DNA of 10,000 nt from Actinidia chinensis (Eukaryota; Streptophyta; Magnoliopsida; Ericales; Actinidiaceae): contig CM018912.1 in assembly GCA_009663005.1 (NCBI GenBank), positions 16,131,804 through 16,141,803 of the forward strand. Direction: 5' to 3'. Both the position numbers and the translations under genes were made by a program. Positions within the stretch are counted from its first letter, which is position 1. The number at the start of each line of letters is the position of its first letter. Below the pieces are notes generated by a model that was not told the DNA's origin, did not search any database, and was given only the letters and a program-made list of their open reading frames with translations. This document shows positions 7,564-10,000 of this stretch, piece by piece.

Positions 7564-7746
7564 ATTAGGTTGGCCCAAAGGTGCACCTTGGAATAGGATA
7601 ATTGGTTGAATATTCAAAATTAAGAGTGGAATCGGATGCCTAAAGGTAACGTGCATACTTAATTTTGAATATTTGTCAACTAGTCCTATTAGTGAAAGGA
7701 AATCATCGCAATGGTTAATATTATGCCATTAGATTAGCCCAAAGGT
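7564..7746 (+). repeat. 19-base direct repeat pair, 164 bases apart
   Basis: attaggttggcccaaaggt at 7564-7582 and attagattagcccaaaggt at 7728-7746 match at 17 of 19 bases. The pair brackets the hairpin at 7609-7673. It may be a remnant of a duplicated leader segment or terminal repeats of a small insertion. Confidence 0.6.
7609..7673. repeat. Perfect 16-base inverted repeat (hairpin)
   Basis: aatattcaaaattaag (7609-7624) is the exact reverse complement of cttaattttgaatatt (7658-7673), with a 33-base loop. The match extends to gttg and caac if a three-base bulge is allowed. It is longer than expected by chance even at this AT content, and would form a stable stem in RNA. Confidence 0.7.
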
Positions 7747-7879
7747 AGAACATCGGTAATACTATATATTATCGTTTTATTGATTTTTTATCAAATTATT
7801 GATAACTCAAAGCACTAATGTAGTAAACATATTATGTATTGCAATGTTAGTTCTACTTGTCTGTAATTCGCACACTTTG

Positions 7880-8318
7880 TTTGAAGGGTAAATAGATCAA
7901 ACAAATTGAGCATTATATTTATGCGAATAATTACATAAAGCAATATGAAGTTTACACTTTTGCTAACTAACAATGCTAAGGAATATCTTAATAATGTGAA
8001 ATAAATTATTTTCTAATTGCAAACATGTCCCTTATAAGGACTTGTATAGTATGCATGGGATTTATGAGTATGTCATTGAAAAGTCAGGCTTGACTGCTTA
8101 GCGAAAGAATTTGGGAATGAATGTGAATGAGTTTTTTATCATACAATTTAATTTCAACTTATTGTCTCTTTAGCATGGATCATATTAAATTAACTATAAA
8201 ACTATAAAAATTAAGTGGAATATTATTAATTGGCCGTTATATTTATTTAGAAGAGGTAAAATTTAAATAATTAGGAAGTCATTCACTTCATGAAGATAAA
8301 AAGAGGGAAGCCTAAAAT
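7880..8318 (+). pseudogene. gag: Copia gag remnant
   Basis: From 7894 the frame reads RSNKLSIIFMRIIT, stop, then NNAKEYLNNVK, matching the conserved RSN-LS-MFM and AKE-L blocks of copia Gag. A frameshift follows before 8045. The next frame reads MHGIYEYVIEKSGLTA, stop (8099-8101), RKNLGMNVNEFFIIQF, stop (8171-8173) and, in the same frame, INYKTIKIKWN (8189-8221). Another shift near 8229 gives YLEEVKFK and LGSHSLHEDKKREA, ending near 8318. The LGMNVNE...IQF and Y-T-K-KWN blocks are the classic UBN2-type gag core. It would form particle shells. The N-terminal part before 7880 is too degraded to read with confidence. Confidence 0.82.
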
Positions 8319-8565
8319 GGTGGTTTTGTTATGTGACTATTATTCACCTATCTAATAAGAAGAAATAATTATTTACTCAAAAAATATATTTGAACTTAAC
8401 GACTGCTTTTGAATGCTGATCATCATTTAAATTCGTTTCAAATACTTTATGTCCAAAATTATTTTTATTATCTGATTTGGATTTTGGTGGACACTCTTTT
8501 TAATTTTAGGAACTAAAGTTTAATTAATTTTAGAGAATCTATTTTATTGATTATAGTTCTATTAT
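8319..8565 (+). other. Copia interior with no recognisable domain
   Basis: Between Gag and the GAG-pre-integrase lead-in the expected zinc knuckle and aspartic protease (a D-S/T-G motif) were not found in any plus frame. About 250 bases are present, far fewer than these domains need, so an internal deletion on top of substitution decay is likely. No other feature is seen. Confidence 0.5.
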
Positions 8566-8970
8566 GATAGTTTGTAAAAATTAAATTTTGATGACCATAA
8601 ATTTTTTATTGTAATGTCAATACCAAATGTAATCTAATGATTTAAATTTCCTCCAATTTGTTGCATAAAAGCTAAAAAATATTTCTAAATAAAAGATTTT
8701 TATTGTAATGTCAATACCAAATGTAATCTAATGATTTAAATTTCCTCCAATTTGTGGCATAAAATCTAAAAACTATTTCTAAATAAAAGATTGAGAGATT
8801 AGTAAATGATGAGATTCTTTTGAATTTAGTTTTATTAATCGTGGTGTGTGTGCGTTGCATTAAGGTAAAGCAAACCAAACACATTAATGTGATAGCTACA
8901 AGAATTAATGCGCTTCTTGAAGTTTTCCTGACATATATTATTGGGCATTCTAACACCACTTTTAGGTAGA
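8566..8970 (+). pseudogene. pol: Copia GAG-pre-integrase and integrase N-terminus
   Basis: DSL stop KLNFDDHKF (8566 on) matches the lead-in to the pre-integrase domain. A duplicated 94-base piece follows. Copy two then carries LWHK (8752 on), the His-containing start of the zinc-binding motif, and TISK stop KIERLV. From 8793 one frame stays open for more than 50 codons: ERLVNDEILLNL, CVRCIKVKQTKH and ATRINALLEV, up to a stop around 8964. The C-x2-C pair in CVRC and the KGKQTKH-like run (here KVKQTKH) are hallmarks of the copia integrase HHCC region. The region is broken by the duplication and frameshifts. Confidence 0.83.
8603..8790 (+). repeat. 94-base tandem duplication inside copia pol
   Basis: 8603-8696 and 8697-8790 are adjacent direct copies differing at three positions (91 of 94 identical, counted by hand). 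The unit covers the LWH segment before the integrase. 94 is not a multiple of three, so the duplication itself shifts the frame. The high identity suggests it arose well after the element had decayed. Confidence 0.95.
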
Positions 8971-9530
8971 CAAATCTATTTCATCATTTTGATAGATGGC
9001 TTTTCACATTATATTTAATTTTTTGTTGCATGAAAGATCTCAACCAGTGGACCTTCATGAGTTGTACACTACTGAGGTAGAAAGACAATCATAAATAAAA
9101 ATAAAAATATCTTAATAGATAAAAGTGGTTAGTATTATTAAAGATATTATGAGTCAGACCGATTTGCTAAATTTTTTAATATGTCAAAAATAACACAATA
9201 AAATGGTATATTAATGGATATGGTTATGAGTATATTATGTAAACCTATAGTACCCCTTATGTTGTGAATGCTAGCCTTTAAGACTGCTGATACATATTAA
9301 ATCGGATTCCTTGTAAAATATTTTCAAATACTTTCTTTGAACTATGAACATGAAGGAAACTGAGTTTAAAATATCTGCACATTTAAGGTTGTTCAACGAA
9401 GGTTAGAATTTATAATTTACATAAAAGAAAATTAATTTTTAAACTAATAAGTGGTTACTTTGTTAGTTACCCTAAAAAAGTTCAATGGATGCAAGTTTGC
9501 TATTCTTACTATAATACAAGAATACTGAGA
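8935..9530 (+). pseudogene. pol: Copia integrase catalytic core and C-terminal part
   Basis: YFIILIDGFSHYI (first catalytic Asp at 8995-8997) continues after a frameshift as LLHERSQPVDLHELY and EVERQS. The second Asp region around 9113-9125 is destroyed by stops (ct taa tag a). Then RYYESDRFAKFF, ITQ stop NG, LMDMVMSILCKPIVPLML and AFKTADTY in the frame 9142-9297; the catalytic Glu segment is missing after NG. From 9297 a single frame reads LNRIPCKIFSNTFFEL, RKLSLKYLHI, GCSTKVRIYNLHKRKL and SGYFVSYPKKV to about 9530, with three stops. These blocks match copia integrase and its C-terminal GKK/GYF region. Cannot be active. Confidence 0.87.
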
Positions 9531-10000
9531 TTGGTAATATCAAATTCATTAAGAATGGTGAAATTAGTAGGAGTGATCAACTATGTAATGTGGTCAATCA
9601 AAAAGTTATGGTACAAGTCTCCTTATCCATAACTTCAAAGATAATTGTTGTTCTTACAGTGGTTCACCGACAACATGATGTCATTGAAAAATAAATGATG
9701 GTCAAATACTCCATAATGAAATTGTCACCAATAAAGTGATTGTAGAAAAGCTATAAGAAGTAGCATTAAGGTGGTGAAATTGTCACCAATGAAGTGATTG
9801 TAGAATAGCTAGAAGAAGTAGCATTAAGGAGGTCTTTTCGAGTGATTTATCTACATTAATCTGATTTTAATATTGGGACTAATAAGGATTCGGTTTTATT
9901 TTTTTGGATGCCATAGAAAGTATTAATTATGCTAAATAAATTAGCGTCATGAATGATGAGTAGAAATCAATTGAAGATATTGAAGTTCGGTATTCATTTA
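9530..10000 (+). pseudogene. pol: Copia integrase-RT linker, start of RT side, partial
   Basis: The frame from 9530 (IGNIKFIKNGEISRSDQL, VNQKVMVQVSLSITSK) stays open for 54 codons to TAA at 9692-9694. After shifts come NEIVTNKVIVEKL and, in the second copy of a 58-base repeat, EVALRRSFRVIYLH, stop, SDFNIGTNKDSVLF. From 9910 the frame reads ESINYAK, stop, ISVMNDE, stop, KSIEDIEV, equivalent to the E-x-W-x-AM-DE-SI segment that opens the copia RT. The window ends before the RT palm. The linker is normally poorly conserved, so the matches near ALRRS and the DE-KSI block carry the call. Confidence 0.82.
9717..9832 (+). repeat. 58-base tandem duplication in copia linker
   Basis: 9717-9774 and 9775-9832 are adjacent copies with four differences (54 of 58 identical, counted by hand). 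The unit starts tgaaattgtcaccaat and ends cattaagg-gg. Its length is not a multiple of three. Confidence 0.93.

Larger units (their letters stand above)
7557..7830. other. Linker between the two retrotransposons, possible copia leader
   Basis: No coding similarity could be traced here. The stretch contains a direct repeat and a hairpin, listed separately. It lies immediately before the first recognisable copia gag residues and has the right position for the copia LTR or 5' leader. No tRNA-Met-type primer site (TGGTATCAGAGC) is visible, and I cannot place an LTR boundary. Confidence 0.45.
7830..10000 (+). mobile_element. Highly decayed Ty1/copia retrotransposon, runs off the window
   Basis: No frame is long, but the plus strand shows, in correct order and spacing, short blocks of copia Gag, GAG-pre-integrase, integrase and the linker towards RT. 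The integrase-before-RT order is that of Ty1/copia (the opposite of Ty3/gypsy), which the gypsy neighbour cannot explain. Zinc knuckle and protease could not be found in the shortened stretch 8316-8560, and RT lies beyond position 10000 if present. Frame changes number at least ten. The 5' LTR is unidentified. It is the older-looking of the two elements and is oriented opposite to the gypsy element. Confidence 0.87.

Noticed and set aside
8711..8959. Minus-strand open frame of 82 codons
   Set aside because: It lies antisense to the copia pre-integrase/integrase blocks and has no family resemblance; a chance frame in AT-rich DNA.
1..10000. CRISPR array, tRNA, rRNA or bacterial operon structure
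   Set aside because: No regularly spaced repeats, no cloverleaf or rRNA signature, and content is plant-type retroelement DNA.

Overview
The window looks like plant nuclear DNA, probably dicot, made almost entirely of decayed transposable elements. The flanks are very AT-rich, and coding-like stretches are broken by many stops and frameshifts. Two LTR retrotransposons carry plant-type Ty3/gypsy and Ty1/copia domains. I see no intact host gene, tRNA, rRNA or CRISPR array.

Positions 1-1369 are AT-rich flank. They hold two inverted-repeat, MITE-like structures (about 527-668 and 751-1002) and a short GC-rich, CpG-containing block (about 1130-1325) that could be a host 5' exon or gene fragment. 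It ends in a GTAAG donor-like sequence just before the first retrotransposon.

Positions 1370-7556 are a Ty3/gypsy element on the minus strand, about 6.2 kb with LTRs included. It resembles the plant Tat/Retand-type clade. Read 5' to 3' on the minus strand it has: 5' LTR (7556-6952) with a TATA box, primer binding site, gag, CCHC-like knuckle, aspartic protease, reverse transcriptase with YIDD, its linked RNase H, a second (archaeal-type, aRNH) RNase H, the integrase zinc-binding N-terminus, then a deletion that removes the integrase catalytic core, a polypurine tract and the 3' LTR (1955-1370). The two LTRs differ strongly, mostly by transitions, which points to an old, methylated insertion or to LTRs that are not true sisters.

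Positions 7557-7830 are a linker with a 19-base direct repeat and a 16-base perfect hairpin, possibly the leader of the next element.

From about 7830 to beyond the right edge lies a Ty1/copia element on the plus strand. It is so decayed that it leaves no long open frame, yet gag, GAG-pre-integrase, integrase and the integrase-RT linker can be followed by hopping frames. Two tandem duplications (94 and 58 bases) lie inside it.

Neither element can encode a working product set; any activity would depend on proteins supplied by relatives. I found no convincing new biological system. The most useful results are the hidden copia element, the details of the gypsy decay and the exon-like GC island.
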